Assembly (NCBI RefSeq): GCF_017696085.1
Contig: NZ_JAAORH010000001.1
Location: forward strand, 945,864 to 1,009,863
DNA: 64,000 bases
DNA from: Prochlorococcus marinus XMU1410
Lineage (GTDB): Bacteria; Cyanobacteriota; Cyanobacteriia; PCC-6307; Cyanobiaceae
Direction of reading: 5' to 3'
The position numbers were made by a program, and so were the translations under genes. Below, one piece after another: positions 30,746 to 41,723 of this stretch. Below the pieces are notes generated by a model. It worked only from the letters and a program-made list of their open reading frames with translations, was not told the DNA's origin and did no database searches. Within the stretch, counting starts at the first letter, position 1. Every line of letters starts with the position of its first letter.

Positions 30746-33271
30746 TTAGAAGTTAGCACCTGCTAACTCTTGAGAAGATTCTTCAGAAGAAATATTTATT
30801 GTAACTTTTTTATTATCATCTATATCAACTAAAGCATTATCTCCATCTTTTATTCTCCCAGAAAGAACTTCCTCAGCCAAACTATCTTCTAGTAAACGCA
30901 TAACTGCCCTTCTCAAGGGTCTCGCTCCGTATGAAGGGTTGTAACCTTCTTCAACAAGTCTTTCTTTGAAAGCATCGGTGACATTTAATTTAATACCTTT
31001 ATCCTGTAGTCGGACAAAAACTTCTTGCAACATTATTTCAGCAATTTCTTTAACTTCATTTTTAGTTAATTGTCTAAATACAATTATTTCATCAAGCCTA
31101 TTTAAAAATTCAGGCCTAAAGTATTGCTTAAGTTCTTCATTAACTAGTGATTTAATTCTGTTATATTGGCTATCTTCAACTGAATCACCTGAGAATTCGA
31201 AACCTAGTCCGCCACCACCTTTCTCGATTACTTTTGAACCGATATTAGAGGTCATTATTAATAATGTATTTTTAAAATCTACAGTTCTACCTTTGGAGTC
31301 AGTTAATCTTCCGTCTTCAAGTAGTTGCAATAATAAGTTGAAAACATCTGGATGCGCTTTTTCAACTTCATCAAATAAAACGACGGTATAAGGACGTCTT
31401 CTAACAGCTTCAGTAAGCTGACCGCCTTCATTAAAACCAACATAACCAGGAGGAGAGCCTATAAGTTTACTAACTGTATGTCTTTCCATAAATTCCGACA
31501 TATCTAATCTGATCATTGCTTCTTCACTACCGAAGAAATATGAAGCCAATGATTTAGTCAATTCAGTTTTACCAACACCGGTAGGTCCAGAAAATATAAA
31601 ACTTGCTATGGGTCTATTAGGACTTTTTAATCCAACTCTTGCTCTTCTTATGGCTTTTGAGACAGCCTTTACAGCTTCATCTTGTCCTATTAGCCTTTGG
31701 TGAAGTGTTTCCTCCATATTAAGAAGCTTGACTGATTCAGTTTCTGTTAATTTTTGAACAGGAACACCTGTCCATGAAGCCACAATATGAGCTACATCCT
31801 CTTCACTAACAAGGGGACTTTGTAAAAGTTTTGAATCACTTTTTTCAAAATTATCAGCATCAGATTGATCTCCAGCTGTAGATTCTTTTTTATTGTCCAA
31901 AACCTCTTTAATTTTTGCAGACAATTCCATCTCTTTTTCGCGTAATTGGCCAGCTTGATCGAAATTTTGGTCTCTTACAGATTCTTCCTTCTGTTTTTGG
32001 ACTTGTCTTAGTTCTCTATCTATCTGTTTTGCTTCAGGAGGAAGTTTAGAGTTTATTAAACGTACTCTACTTCCAGCCTCGTCGATGAGGTCGATAGCCT
32101 TATCAGGTAAAAATCTGTCAGATATGTAACGATCCCCTAAATGAGCGGCGGCCTCTAGCGCATCATCAGTAATTTTAAGACGATGATGTTGTTCGTAACG
32201 CTCTCTAAGACCTTTTAAAATTTCGATTGTATCTTCTATAGATGGCTCCCCTACCATTACAGGCTGGAATCTTCTTTCTAGAGCAGCATCTCTTTCAATA
32301 TGTTTTCTATATTCGTCCAGAGTTGTTGCTCCGATACATTGAAGTTCCCCTCTAGCTAATGCTGGCTTGAGTATATTTGCTGCATCTATAGCTCCTTCAG
32401 CAGCTCCAGCACCAATTAAAGTATGCACTTCATCTATGACAAGAATGACGTTACCTGCTGATTTAATTTCTTCCATTATTTTTTTTAACCTTTCTTCAAA
32501 TTCACCTCTGTATTTTGTTCCTGCTACCAAAAGGCCTATATCGAGAGTCAAAACTCTTTTATCTTCAAGTATATCTGGAATATCCCCAGTTTGTATTCTT
32601 TGGGCTAAACCTTCCGCAATAGCTGTTTTACCTACACCTGGCTCCCCAATAAGAACAGGATTATTTTTTGTCCTCCTACCCAGTATTTGAACTACACGAT
32701 CTATTTCTGAATGGCGACCAACGACTGGATCTAGTTTTGATTCACTTGCTAATTTTGTTAAATTTGTTCCGAATTCGTCAAGAGTAGCAGTTTTTAAGTT
32801 GCCCTTAGTTGTACTGGTCCCTGTGCCAACTTCGGCGGTTTCACCAAGCATCCTTATGACTTGAGTTCTAACTTTTGTAAGATCAATATTAAGATTTTCA
32901 AGAACTCTTGCAGCCACACCTTCACCTTCTCTTATTAAACCTAACAATAAATGTTCTGTACCAATGTAATTGTGTCCAAGTTGACGAGCCTCTTCTAAAG
33001 ATAGTTCTAAAACTCTTTTAGCTCTGGGAGTAAAAGGTATTTCTACAGCTACAAACCCTGAACCTCTACCAATTATTTTTTCCACCTCTATCCTTGAATC
33101 TTTTAAATTGACTCCAAGAGATTTAAGTACTTTCGCTGCGACCCCAGTTCCTTCTCCAATTAATCCCAAAAGAATTTGTTCAGTTCCAACAAAATTATGG
33201 CCTAGTCTTCGAGCTTCCTCTTGAGCAAGCATGATGACTTTTATAGCCTTTTCTGTAAATCTTTCAAACAT
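30746..33271 (-). CDS. clpC: ATP-dependent Clp protease ATP-binding subunit ClpC
   Basis: 841-residue HSP100 unfoldase that feeds substrates to the ClpP/ClpR protease. Two N-terminal ClpN repeats (about 1-145) each contain the LGHNxxGTEH/Q pattern. NBD1 has Walker A GEPGVGKT (209-216). A UVR-type middle segment rich in Lys and Glu lies near 420-460, and NBD2 has Walker A GPTGVGKT near 570. [18 protein letters not shown] near 630 is typical of ClpC. Length is normal. It heads a minus-strand run with a dehydrogenase and a hydrolase, after a 179-bp upstream spacer. Confidence 0.97.
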   Translation of the reverse strand: MFERFTEKAIKVIMLAQEEARRLGHNFVGTEQILLGLIGEGTGVAAKVLKSLGVNLKDSRIEVEKIIGRGSGFVAVEIPFTPRAKRVLELSLEEARQLGHNYIGTEHLLLGLIREGEGVAARVLENLNIDLTKVRTQVIRMLGETAEVGTGTSTTKGNLKTATLDEFGTNLTKLASESKLDPVVGRHSEIDRVVQILGRRTKNNPVLIGEPGVGKTAIAEGLAQRIQTGDIPDILEDKRVLTLDIGLLVAGTKYRGEFEERLKKIMEEIKSAGNVILVIDEVHTLIGAGAAEGAIDAANILKPALARGELQCIGATTLDEYRKHIERDAALERRFQPVMVGEPSIEDTIEILKGLRERYEQHHRLKITDDALEAAAHLGDRYISDRFLPDKAIDLIDEAGSRVRLINSKLPPEAKQIDRELRQVQKQKEESVRDQNFDQAGQLREKEMELSAKIKEVLDNKKESTAGDQSDADNFEKSDSKLLQSPLVSEEDVAHIVASWTGVPVQKLTETESVKLLNMEETLHQRLIGQDEAVKAVSKAIRRARVGLKSPNRPIASFIFSGPTGVGKTELTKSLASYFFGSEEAMIRLDMSEFMERHTVSKLIGSPPGYVGFNEGGQLTEAVRRRPYTVVLFDEVEKAHPDVFNLLLQLLEDGRLTDSKGRTVDFKNTLLIMTSNIGSKVIEKGGGGLGFEFSGDSVEDSQYNRIKSLVNEELKQYFRPEFLNRLDEIIVFRQLTKNEVKEIAEIMLQEVFVRLQDKGIKLNVTDAFKERLVEEGYNPSYGARPLRRAVMRLLEDSLAEEVLSGRIKDGDNALVDIDDNKKVTINISSEESSQELAGANF

Positions 33272-33450
33272 TAGAAGATTAAATTCCTACTAATAACCTA
33301 CCAGTAATATGTCAGTTTTGTGTTCAGAATGAGCTTTTGTGAATACCCAAAAGTATAATTTATCAAATTAAATTGAACTTTTTTAGTGATATAGCAAGAA
33401 ATTATAGTAATTTCAAGGATTCTGGTTATCCGAACATTTAAATTTTTACA

Positions 33451-33891
33451 TTATTTTGTTGTTAATTTTTTTTCTTTTAAAAGAGCATTTGAACCATCTT
33501 TATAATAATTTTTTCTTATTCCCACAGTAGAAAAATCAAAGCGACTATAAAATCTTTCAGCAGTAACATTGCTCTGAGAAACCTCTAATAGTAATTTATT
33601 TAAATTTAATTTTTCACTTTTTTTTATTAAATAGCTCATAAGATAAGATCCAAATCCCTTTTTTCTAAATTTCTTATTTACAACAAAATAATTTATTTGA
33701 GCTTCATCAAGAACAACTTGAAAAACGCATATACCAATGACTAAATTTTTAATTAATAATCCAAAGATTTTTGTACCATCTTTTTTGAATTCGTTAGCCC
33801 ATTGTTCTTTACTCCATAGCGAAATCGTATTTGAATCTAATTCATAACATAAATCAATATCTTTCTTATTTATTTGTTTAATAGATATCAT
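33451..33891 (-). CDS. rimI: RimI-like GNAT N-acetyltransferase
   Basis: 146 residues, a single GNAT domain. The acetyl-CoA loop is RKKGFGSYLMSYL (about 78-90), matching R/Q-x-x-G-x-G/A. The C-terminal half has LLEVSQSNVTAERFYSRFDF and the RimI-type ending with RKNYYKDGSNALL. RimI acetylates the N-terminus of ribosomal protein S18; other small protein targets are possible. It is divergent from lysA with an 87-bp spacer. Confidence 0.83.
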   Translation of the reverse strand: MISIKQINKKDIDLCYELDSNTISLWSKEQWANEFKKDGTKIFGLLIKNLVIGICVFQVVLDEAQINYFVVNKKFRKKGFGSYLMSYLIKKSEKLNLNKLLLEVSQSNVTAERFYSRFDFSTVGIRKNYYKDGSNALLKEKKLTTK

Positions 33892-33978
33892 TGATTATGT
33901 ATATATATCTAGAAAGTTCAAATCTAAAGTCATTATAAAATATGACAGTTTTGGCAAAGCTTTATTAAAAGTTCTCCC

Positions 33979-35352
33979 ATGGAAGAAAAACAATCTTTTT
34001 TAAAACAAAAAATTGACTTGGAAAGTCCTAACAGAAATATTATTCCTATTTCCACATCCATTGAAGGAAATGGGAAATTGTCAGTTGGTGGATGTTCTAT
34101 TGAAGAACTAGTTAAAAAATATGATTCTCCTCTTTATATCTTAGATGAAATCACTTTAAGAAATTCATGTAAAGCGTACAAAAAAGCATTAGAAAAATAT
34201 TACCCAGGAAAATCCCTGCCCATATATGCTTCTAAGGCAAATAGTTCCATTTTTATGAGTAGTCTTGTTTCCTCTGAAGGTTTAGGACTTGATGCTGTTT
34301 CAGAAGGAGAACTATTAACTGCTATTAAAGGTGGAGTTCCAAATGAAAAAATTGTTTTTCATGGTAATAACAAATCTGACAAAGAATTAGAATTCGCAGT
34401 TAGAAATAACATTAAGGTTATTGTAGATAATGATTACGACTTAGAAAGATTAGATGAGATCTCAAATTCATTAAATCATGATTTAGAAATAATGATTCGC
34501 TTTACTCCTGGGATAGAATGTCATACACATGAATATATTAGAACTGGATCATTTGATAGCAAATTTGGTTTCGGAATAGAATATTTAAATATATTATTTA
34601 ACAGAATCAGCAATACAAAATACCTAAAATTAAAAGGTTTACATGCTCATATTGGTTCACAGATTTTTGAACTAGACCCTCATAAGGATCTGGGAGAAAT
34701 AATGGTAAAGGTTATCTTAGACGCCAAAAAATTTGGTCACAATATTGAGGAACTAAATGTTGGCGGTGGTTTAGGTATCAGGTATACAGAAAGTGATGAT
34801 CCCCCTTCAATTGATGAATGGGTAAAAACAATTTCTTCTTCAGTTGTTAAAGCTTGTAAAAAATACAACTTAGATTTTCCCACATTAATGTGCGAACCTG
34901 GTAGATCTATTGTATCTACAGCAGGTATAACTATTTACAAAATTGGAGCTTTTAAAGAAATTCCCGGTATCAGAACATATTTATCTGTTGATGGTGGTAT
35001 GAGTGATAATCCAAGACCAATTACATATCAATCAAATTATTCTGCATGTTTAGTAAGTAATCCACTTAATATTAATTCCAAAAATAAATACACTATTGCT
35101 GGCAAGCACTGCGAATCGGGAGATGTTTTGTTTAAAGAAATTGAACTAGCAGAATGTAAAACAGGAGATCTTATATGTGTTTTTGGTACTGGTGCATATA
35201 ATAACTCAATGAGTTCTAACTACAACAGAATTCCAAGACCTGCCGCTCTCTTAGTTAAAGATGGAGAGGCAGAAATTATTCAAAAAAGAGAAACCCCATT
35301 GGATCTTTTAAAATATGACGTATTACCTGATCGCTTTATCAAACAAAATTAG
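33979..35352 (+). CDS. lysA: Diaminopimelate decarboxylase
   Basis: 457-residue fold-type III PLP enzyme converting meso-diaminopimelate to lysine, the last step of lysine synthesis and a control on the peptidoglycan precursor pool. The PLP Lys86 is in PIYASKANS. HAHIGSQIFE, NVGGGLGIRY and CEPGRSIVSTAG follow in order, then the substrate-binding HCESGD near 376. It opens a six-gene plus-strand run through 39571, with cdaA starting 28 bp later. Confidence 0.96.
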   Translation: MEEKQSFLKQKIDLESPNRNIIPISTSIEGNGKLSVGGCSIEELVKKYDSPLYILDEITLRNSCKAYKKALEKYYPGKSLPIYASKANSSIFMSSLVSSEGLGLDAVSEGELLTAIKGGVPNEKIVFHGNNKSDKELEFAVRNNIKVIVDNDYDLERLDEISNSLNHDLEIMIRFTPGIECHTHEYIRTGSFDSKFGFGIEYLNILFNRISNTKYLKLKGLHAHIGSQIFELDPHKDLGEIMVKVILDAKKFGHNIEELNVGGGLGIRYTESDDPPSIDEWVKTISSSVVKACKKYNLDFPTLMCEPGRSIVSTAGITIYKIGAFKEIPGIRTYLSVDGGMSDNPRPITYQSNYSACLVSNPLNINSKNKYTIAGKHCESGDVLFKEIELAECKTGDLICVFGTGAYNNSMSSNYNRIPRPAALLVKDGEAEIIQKRETPLDLLKYDVLPDRFIKQN

Positions 35353-35380
35353 GTACATTTAAATTAATTTTGTTTTTAGT

Positions 35381-36289
35381 GTGAATTTCTGGGGGATTAT
35401 AAATTTAAAGCTTTTATTAGATGTCTTATTTGCTCTTGGTTTCGGACTATTATTATTCTCTAGAGTAAAAGAACAAAGGACATTATGGCTTCTAAGGGGA
35501 TATTTGTTTTTAGTATCATCCGCATGGTTTATTCAGAGATATGCATACTTACCACTAACATCAAAATTAATTGATGCTGTGGTCCTCGCTTGCTCCCTCT
35601 CATTAGCGATCCTTTGGCAAGGAGAGTTAAGAAGATTAATGGAATTACTAGGCACTGGTAGGCTAGCTGTATTACTTGGGAATCCACCAAAGGAATTTAG
35701 AGCAACTTCAACTACTATTACTCAGTTAGTTGATACTGCTGGTAAACTCTCTCAAAATAGAAGAGGTGCTTTAATTGTTGTAGATTTGGGAAGTGATTTA
35801 AGACCTGAAGATTTTTTATATTCAGGCACCAATATTGAGGCACAATTATCAACTGACCTTTTAATAAATCTTTTTGCTACAGATACGCCTTTACATGATG
35901 GAGCAGTTCTTGTGAAAGGAAATAAAATAATTTCTGCTGGCGTAATACTTCCTCTTTCAAGACAAGGAATAAGTAGATATGGCACAAGACATTTAGCAGC
36001 ATTAGGAATTACAGAAAGATTTGACAGATGTATTTGTATTGTTGTTTCTGAAGAAACAGGTACGTTATCATTAGCAAACCAAGGTAAACTCGAAAGGCCA
36101 ATTACCAGCAGCAGGTTACAAGAACTTCTTGCAAAATTGATTGGAAATCAAAACTCTATGGGAGCGAATAAAGCATCTTTAAGTAAAAATGTTTCATCCC
36201 AAAAGACGGACTCGAATGATAATATCATCAGTGATATTAATAAAAAAGAGTCAGAAAAATCAGAAATTTTTATTAACAAAAAGGATTAA
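35381..36289 (+). CDS. cdaA: Diadenylate cyclase CdaA (cyclic di-AMP synthase)
   Basis: 302 residues starting at a GTG. Three hydrophobic helices (about 8-26, 35-52, 61-79) are followed by the DAC domain, with DGA at 173-175 in LHDGAVLV. The second motif is GTRHLAALG at 201-209. The classic RHR triplet reads RHL here, so one Arg is replaced by Leu. The Ser/Asn/Lys-rich tail after 260 looks disordered. It makes cyclic di-AMP from two ATP at the membrane. In many Firmicutes cdaA sits with glmM; here it lies between lysA and uppS (3 bp to uppS), again among envelope genes. Confidence 0.93.
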   Translation: MNFWGIINLKLLLDVLFALGFGLLLFSRVKEQRTLWLLRGYLFLVSSAWFIQRYAYLPLTSKLIDAVVLACSLSLAILWQGELRRLMELLGTGRLAVLLGNPPKEFRATSTTITQLVDTAGKLSQNRRGALIVVDLGSDLRPEDFLYSGTNIEAQLSTDLLINLFATDTPLHDGAVLVKGNKIISAGVILPLSRQGISRYGTRHLAALGITERFDRCICIVVSEETGTLSLANQGKLERPITSSRLQELLAKLIGNQNSMGANKASLSKNVSSQKTDSNDNIISDINKKESEKSEIFINKKD

Positions 36290-36292
36290 CTA

Positions 36293-37096
36293 ATGAGTTT
36301 AGAAAAAGTAATAGACGATAAAATTACTGACTTATTAATGAAAATAGATAAGCAAAAATTGCCCAAGCATGTAGCAATAATAATGGACGGCAATGGGAGA
36401 TGGGCGACTAGGAAAGGTTTGCCCCGATCATTTGGACATAAACAGGGCGTAAGTGTATTAAAAAAAATTCTCAAAGCTGCAAAAAATTTAGGTTGTAAAG
36501 TAATTACTGTTTATGCTTTTTCAACTGAGAATTGGGCAAGACCAACAAAAGAAGTTGATTTTCTTATAAATCTTTTTAGCGAAGTTTTAAAAAATGAAAT
36601 TAAAGAGTTACATGAAGAATCAACAAAAATAAAATTTATTGGAGATTTAACTCCTTTCCCAAAAAATTTAAAAGAAATAATATCTAGTTCAGAATCACTT
36701 ACTAAAAACAACAATAAATTTTTATTCAATGTTTGTGTTAATTACGGAGGCAGACAAGAAATAGTAAAAGTTGCAAAAAAACTAGCATTAAAATCTTCTT
36801 CTGGGGAAATAAACCCCAGTGAAATTAATGAAGAATTATTTAATTCAGAGTTATTAACTAAAGGGATTAAGGATCCAGAATTACTTATAAGAACTAGTGG
36901 TGAAAAAAGGATAAGTAATTTTTTATTATGGCAATTAGCATATTCAGAAATTTATATATCTGACGTACTTTGGCCAGAGTTCAATGAGCATGAATTTCTT
37001 AAAGCAATAATTGATTACCAATCAAGAAATAGACGTTTCGGCGGTATAGAATCATTACCAAATGAATCTTTTGAAGATTCTCAATATATTTCCTAA
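36293..37096 (+). CDS. uppS: Isoprenyl transferase (undecaprenyl diphosphate synthase family)
   Basis: 267-residue cis-prenyltransferase. The catalytic Asp32 lies in [14 protein letters not shown], with FGHKQGV and [11 protein letters not shown] following, and the C-terminal [19 protein letters not shown] with the metal- and diphosphate-binding residues. It makes the C55 lipid carrier for peptidoglycan and polysaccharide from farnesyl diphosphate and isopentenyl diphosphate. It is tightly spaced between cdaA (3 bp) and bioB (5 bp). Confidence 0.95.
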   Translation: MSLEKVIDDKITDLLMKIDKQKLPKHVAIIMDGNGRWATRKGLPRSFGHKQGVSVLKKILKAAKNLGCKVITVYAFSTENWARPTKEVDFLINLFSEVLKNEIKELHEESTKIKFIGDLTPFPKNLKEIISSSESLTKNNNKFLFNVCVNYGGRQEIVKVAKKLALKSSSGEINPSEINEELFNSELLTKGIKDPELLIRTSGEKRISNFLLWQLAYSEIYISDVLWPEFNEHEFLKAIIDYQSRNRRFGGIESLPNESFEDSQYIS

Positions 37097-37101
37097 TAAA
37101 A

Positions 37102-38109
37102 ATGGCTAATTCGAATAATCAGTTATTAAAAGAAATTAGGTTCGATTGGAATAAAGAGGAAATTTTGGAAATACTTAATATGCCTCTTATTGATTTAATG
37201 TGGGAATCTCAAACCGTTCATAGGAAATTTAACAAATACGATATTCAATTAGCATCATTGTTCAGCGTAAAAACTGGGGGATGTGAGGAAAATTGTTCGT
37301 ACTGTAGCCAATCAATTTATAGTACTAGCGAAATCAAAAGTCATCCACAGTTTCAAGTTGAAGAGGTTTTAGCAAGAGCTCAAGTAGCAAAAAATGAGGG
37401 TGCAGATAGGTTCTGTATGGGTTGGGCGTGGAGAGAAATTAGAGATGGGAAATCTTTTAATGCAATGTTGGAGATGGTTAGCGGTGTAAGAGATTTAGGG
37501 ATGGAAGCATGCGTTACTGCTGGTATGCTTACTGAAGAACAAGCTTCCAGACTGGCTGATGCAGGTTTAACCGCGTATAACCACAATCTTGATACTAGTC
37601 CCGAGCATTATAAAAATATTATTACGACTAGGACTTATCAAGACAGACTAGATACTATCAAAAGAGTAAGGAATGCAGGAATAAATGTTTGTTGTGGAGG
37701 AATAATAGGTTTAGGTGAAACTAATGGCGATAGAGCATCTCTTTTGGAAGTGCTTTCAAACATGAATCCTCACCCTGAAAGTGTTCCTATAAATTCATTA
37801 GTAGCTATTGAAGGCACTGGTTTAGAAGATAATAAAGAAATTGATTCTATTGAAATGATAAGGATGATTGCTACAGCAAGAATTCTTATGCCTAAAAGTA
37901 AAATAAGATTAAGTGCAGGGAGAGAAAAGCTTTCAAAAGAAGCCCAAATATTATGTTTTCAATGTGGGGCAAATTCAATTTTTTATGGAGATGAGTTACT
38001 CACAACTTCAAATCCATCTTTTCAATCAGACAGAAAACTTCTTAAAGAGGTTGGAGTATCATTTAACAAAGATTTTGAAACTTGTGAAAAAACATTATCT
38101 TCTTTATGA
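37102..38109 (+). CDS. bioB: Biotin synthase
   Basis: 335-residue radical-SAM enzyme that inserts sulfur into dethiobiotin. The [4Fe-4S] motif CEENCSYC gives Cys61, Cys65 and Cys68. The auxiliary cluster region is also visible: [26 protein letters not shown] and AGREKLS near 270. Length is normal. The stop overlaps the trhO start by four bases (ATGA), indicating translational coupling. Confidence 0.96.
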   Translation: MANSNNQLLKEIRFDWNKEEILEILNMPLIDLMWESQTVHRKFNKYDIQLASLFSVKTGGCEENCSYCSQSIYSTSEIKSHPQFQVEEVLARAQVAKNEGADRFCMGWAWREIRDGKSFNAMLEMVSGVRDLGMEACVTAGMLTEEQASRLADAGLTAYNHNLDTSPEHYKNIITTRTYQDRLDTIKRVRNAGINVCCGGIIGLGETNGDRASLLEVLSNMNPHPESVPINSLVAIEGTGLEDNKEIDSIEMIRMIATARILMPKSKIRLSAGREKLSKEAQILCFQCGANSIFYGDELLTTSNPSFQSDRKLLKEVGVSFNKDFETCEKTLSSL

Positions 38110-39038
38110 CAGGCAAGAATTATAAAATAGTTTCTCTTTACTCTTTCTTCCCATTTCAAGAAAACTTAATTCTTGATTTAAAAAATAAACTATTAAAAAT
38201 CGAAAATGAAAACGATCTTTCAGGTTTATTTATTTTTGCTAGTGAGGGCATTAATGGAACTATTTGTGCTGAGAAAAATGTAATTGATATTGTTATCAAT
38301 TTACTTAATAAATATGCAGATAATAGAAACTTGAATATTAAAGTAAACTTTTCAAAAAACAAAATCTTCAAAAAATTAAAAATAAAAATCAAGAAAGAAA
38401 TAGTTACAATGGGTGTCCCTGAAATAAACCCTTCAGAAAATAATGGGACCTATATTGACTCAGCTAATTGGAATAAGTTAATTAAAAATCAAAATACAAT
38501 AGTCATTGATACTAGAAATCATTATGAGGTGTCTATAGGTACATTTCAGGACTCTATAAACCCAAATACAAAAAACTTTAGCGAATTCCCAAAGTGGGTA
38601 GATGATCATTTAGATACCCTTTTAGAAAATAAACAGTCTACAAATATAGCAATGTTTTGTACCGGAGGAATAAGATGTGAAAAAGCTACTTCTTTGCTGA
38701 AAAAGAAAGGTTATAAAAATATATATCACCTAAAAGGGGGTATCCTTCAATACCTTGATGATATACCAAAAGAAAAAAACTTATTTGAAGGTGAATGTTA
38801 TGTTTTTGATAAAAGAATTGCTTTAGACCAAGAATTAGAAAAAGGCTCATACTCGATTTGTCATGCATGTGGCATGCCAGTTTCGATTAAAGATCAAGAA
38901 AGAAAAGAATATATAAAGGGTATCCAATGTCATTTCTGCATAGATCAATTCAGTGATGATGATAGGAAAAGGTTTGAAGAGAGACAAAAACAGATTGATA
39001 GAATAAAACTGGAAAATCATAAAATCCATAAGGACTAA
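38106..39038 (+). CDS. trhO: tRNA uridine(34) hydroxylase TrhO (rhodanese family)
   Basis: 310 residues. An N-terminal acylphosphatase-like domain has [10 protein letters not shown] (about 44-53). A rhodanese domain has VIDTRNHYE (133-141) and active-site Cys185 in [14 protein letters not shown]-terminal Cys pair set, ICHACGMP plus CHFC, follows. TrhO adds the hydroxyl used to form 5-(carboxy)methoxyuridine at tRNA wobble U34. It overlaps bioB by four bases. A run of Lys/Ile codons near 85-100 is an A-rich local stretch, not a frameshift. Confidence 0.93.
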   Translation: MTGKNYKIVSLYSFFPFQENLILDLKNKLLKIENENDLSGLFIFASEGINGTICAEKNVIDIVINLLNKYADNRNLNIKVNFSKNKIFKKLKIKIKKEIVTMGVPEINPSENNGTYIDSANWNKLIKNQNTIVIDTRNHYEVSIGTFQDSINPNTKNFSEFPKWVDDHLDTLLENKQSTNIAMFCTGGIRCEKATSLLKKKGYKNIYHLKGGILQYLDDIPKEKNLFEGECYVFDKRIALDQELEKGSYSICHACGMPVSIKDQERKEYIKGIQCHFCIDQFSDDDRKRFEERQKQIDRIKLENHKIHKD

Positions 39039-39049
39039 TTTTCAAAATC

Positions 39050-39571
39050 ATGAAGGTTGAAGAATTAGAAAAATTAGCAGGTACGATTGGATTATTAATT
39101 AAAATTCAAGTTAGAGAAACTCTCGGATTATGTTTCTTTAGAATCGTTATAGCAGAACAGAAAGATAACATCATTAAGATTTGGGCGGAAATGAAAGGTT
39201 GGACTTACTTAAATAAACAAGGTATTCAGCTTGATACATTAAGAATACTTAGTAAAGCGCCTGCTTTTGTTTCGGAATTAATATGGGCAACAACTATGGC
39301 TTGGGCAATTGAAGAAAAATCAAGCAAAAAAGCAAGACTTTTAGCTATTTTTGATAGTGAAGGTTATAGTAAAAAACTTGTAAGGTATTTCAAGTTAATA
39401 GGATTTAAAATTGTAAAAGAAGTTGGCTCTAGCCCATTAGATCTTTTATTAAGATTGGTTTGGGGAGGTGCAGGCACACTTATGAATGGGGAATGTATTT
39501 CCATATTGAAAAAACTTGAAAAGAAACTCTCTTTAATTGAAGAAGTTAACCTGCATGATAACTACTTCTAA
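39050..39571 (+). CDS. Conserved hypothetical protein, unknown function
   Basis: 173 residues, predicted soluble. Alternating alpha/beta segments include ARLLAIFDSEGYSKKLVRYF and KLIGFKIVKEVGSS (about 100-127), which loosely recall the C-terminal half of a GNAT fold. I see no convincing acetyl-CoA loop, and the family is not recognised. LVWGGAGTLMNG near 138-149 is Gly-rich. It is last in the lysA-cdaA-uppS-bioB-trhO run, 11 bp after trhO, and its 3' end overlaps that of convergent lipA by 26 bp. Confidence 0.7.
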   Translation: MKVEELEKLAGTIGLLIKIQVRETLGLCFFRIVIAEQKDNIIKIWAEMKGWTYLNKQGIQLDTLRILSKAPAFVSELIWATTMAWAIEEKSSKKARLLAIFDSEGYSKKLVRYFKLIGFKIVKEVGSSPLDLLLRLVWGGAGTLMNGECISILKKLEKKLSLIEEVNLHDNYF

Positions 39572-40445
39572 CTAAGGGGCCAGAAGATACTTTCTTGAAT
39601 CCTAATTCCTTAGAAAAGCGATATAAATATTCAAACTCTGATGGATCCCAATATTTCTTAACTGCCAAATGATTGAAAGAGGGCCTTAAATATTGGCCAA
39701 TTGTAATTTGATCACAATCTATTTTTTGGAGATCGCAAATTGTATTTTTTATTTCATCCAATGTTTCCCCAAGACCTAACATAATGCCTGATTTAGTTTG
39801 AATATGAGGAGCAATTTCTTTAGATTTTTTTAGCAAATTAAGGGATTTTTTGTAATTTGCACCCCTCCTAACTTCTTTTTGCAGTCTTTCAACAGTTTCA
39901 AGATTATGATTAAAGCATATTGGATCTTTATCTAAAATCATCTTCAATCTCTCAGTCTGAAGGTCATTAGTTTCATTAAAATTTTTGCCCCCACCCCATA
40001 AATCAGGAGTTAAAACCTCTATTTTAATTGTTGAATCAATTTTTCTAATCTCATCAATTGTAGATATAAACAACTTTGCACCATGATCAGGGAGATCGTC
40101 TCTAGCTACAGATGTCAAAACAACATATTTCAAATTTAGTAATTTCACTGCTTCAGCGACTTGAGTACATTCATCAATATTGATAGCATTAGGTATACCT
40201 TTTTTTACCTGACAAAAAGCACAAGAACGAGAACATATTGATCCACCCAGTAAGAAAGTGGCTGTTCCTGAGGCATAACATTCTGCTCTATTTGGACATC
40301 TTGCTTCTTCACAAATAGTATGAATATTTGATTTTTTAATGAGTGTTTGTATTTTTTCAAACTCTGAAGCTTTACTAATAGGAAATTTAATCCAAGAGGG
40401 AAGTCTTAAGATTTTTTCTTTCTTGATTAGATCATTGTCTCTCAT
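39546..40445 (-). CDS. lipA: Lipoyl synthase
   Basis: 299-residue radical-SAM enzyme that inserts two sulfurs into protein-bound octanoyl groups. Both clusters are encoded: the auxiliary CX4CX5C with Cys45, Cys50 and Cys56 (CEEARCPNRAEC), and the radical-SAM CX3CX2C with Cys71, Cys75 and Cys78 (CSRSCAFC). The C-terminal SGPLVRSSYHA contains the conserved Ser that ligates the auxiliary cluster. It is next to recR (3 bp) on the same strand. Its last 26 bases overlap the end of the convergent hypothetical gene. Confidence 0.95.
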   Translation of the reverse strand: MRDNDLIKKEKILRLPSWIKFPISKASEFEKIQTLIKKSNIHTICEEARCPNRAECYASGTATFLLGGSICSRSCAFCQVKKGIPNAINIDECTQVAEAVKLLNLKYVVLTSVARDDLPDHGAKLFISTIDEIRKIDSTIKIEVLTPDLWGGGKNFNETNDLQTERLKMILDKDPICFNHNLETVERLQKEVRRGANYKKSLNLLKKSKEIAPHIQTKSGIMLGLGETLDEIKNTICDLQKIDCDQITIGQYLRPSFNHLAVKKYWDPSEFEYLYRFSKELGFKKVSSGPLVRSSYHAG

Positions 40446-40448
40446 TGT

Positions 40449-41048
40449 CTAATTTAGTTTTGTTCTTCCTTCCAAGGCCCTTGCGAGTGTAACTTCATCC
40501 ACATATTCAAGTTCACTGCCCATTGGGAGGCCATATGCAATCCTTGTAACTTTAGTAAAAGGGGTTAACAATTTTCCAATATAAAGACTTGTTGTATCTC
40601 CCTCAACACTGGGGGTCAATGCCAATATGATCTCATCTATTTCAGACTTACTAACTCTTTCTACCAAGCTTCTTATTTCTAAGAGTTCGGGGCCAACAGA
40701 ATCCATTGGAGATATTAAACCTCCAATAACATGGTAAACACCTTTAAATTCTCTGGCGCGCTCCAAAGCAAGCAAATCTTTAGTTTCTGATACTACACAG
40801 ATTAGTTTTTGATTTCTTTCAGTATTTTTACAAATTTCACATTCATCTTCTGAAGTCAAATTGAAACATTTTTTGCAACGACCAACATTACTATGAGCTT
40901 CTAATAGAGCCTTTGAAAAATCTTTTATTGTACTTTCAGGTTGTTTTAAAATAAACAGGGCTAATCTTTGCGCTGTTCTTGGACCAATCCCGGGAAATTT
41001 CTCAAAATGACCAATTAATTTTGAAAGCGGTTTGGTATAAGTAATCAA
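40449..41048 (-). CDS. recR: Recombination mediator protein RecR
   Basis: 199 residues. A helix-hairpin-helix ([20 protein letters not shown], about 11-30) is followed by a four-Cys zinc finger ([16 protein letters not shown], about 57-72) and a Toprim domain with [13 protein letters not shown]. Walker-B-like [12 protein letters not shown] and the C-terminal [20 protein letters not shown] follow. RecR acts with RecO (and RecF) to load RecA at single-strand gaps. It complements the RecBCD genes found at 45.7-54.7 kb. Confidence 0.96.
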   Translation of the reverse strand: MITYTKPLSKLIGHFEKFPGIGPRTAQRLALFILKQPESTIKDFSKALLEAHSNVGRCKKCFNLTSEDECEICKNTERNQKLICVVSETKDLLALERAREFKGVYHVIGGLISPMDSVGPELLEIRSLVERVSKSEIDEIILALTPSVEGDTTSLYIGKLLTPFTKVTRIAYGLPMGSELEYVDEVTLARALEGRTKLN

Positions 41049-41151
41049 AATAAAACTATTTCTAGGAATAATTTAGACGCAAAATTCTTTATTGCCATAA
41101 TTGTTTGCTTTTAATGTCTTATTATGTTTTTAGTTAGTAATTTCAAACAAA

Positions 41152-41709
41152 ATGAAAAATATTAAATTTAACCCTTTCAAATATTTATTTTTGATTTTTT
41201 TGTGTTTAACACTGAGTGCTTGCAGTGGAGGACTAAATGCGGGATTAGAAGCTTATCAAAGTCCAGATGGGAGATATGCCTTTTTGTATCCAACAGGATG
41301 GACTAGAGTAAAAGTCGATGGAGGTCCTGAAATCATTTATCATGATCTAATAAACAGCAATGAGACCTTAAGTTTAGTTATTTCTGATGTAAATAAAGAG
41401 GTTCAATTAGAGCAATTAGGGAGCCCAAGTGATGTAGGTCAAACATTAATTGATAAAGTTATAGCTCCCGAAGGTTCAGGTAGAGAGGTAAAACTTATAA
41501 ATACTAATAAGAGGGAGGCATCCAATCATATTTTCTATGATTTAGAGTATGAATTAAATTTAAATGAACAGGCAAGACATGAATTAGCTACTGTAGTAAT
41601 TGATAGAGGAACACTTTACACTTTCGCTGTGGGAACAAATGAAGAAAGGTGGAATAAAGTTGAAGGTATGTTTAGTAACGTAATTGAATCATTTAACTTC
41701 TTAATATAG
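41152..41709 (+). CDS. psbP: Photosystem II PsbP-family lipoprotein (CyanoP)
   Basis: 185 residues. The signal peptide ends in a lipobox LSAC with lipidated Cys24, so the protein is likely anchored on the lumenal face of thylakoids. The PsbP domain is recognisable from YQSPDGRYAFLYPTGWTRV (about 35-53), VDGGPEIIYHDLI and VIDRGTLYTFAVGTNEERW near 148-166. CyanoP is implicated in early PSII assembly rather than the mature oxygen-evolving complex. It stands alone on the plus strand between recR and a convergent ABC exporter. Confidence 0.92.
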   Translation: MKNIKFNPFKYLFLIFLCLTLSACSGGLNAGLEAYQSPDGRYAFLYPTGWTRVKVDGGPEIIYHDLINSNETLSLVISDVNKEVQLEQLGSPSDVGQTLIDKVIAPEGSGREVKLINTNKREASNHIFYDLEYELNLNEQARHELATVVIDRGTLYTFAVGTNEERWNKVEGMFSNVIESFNFLI

Positions 41710-41723
41710 TTTAGAAATTCATA

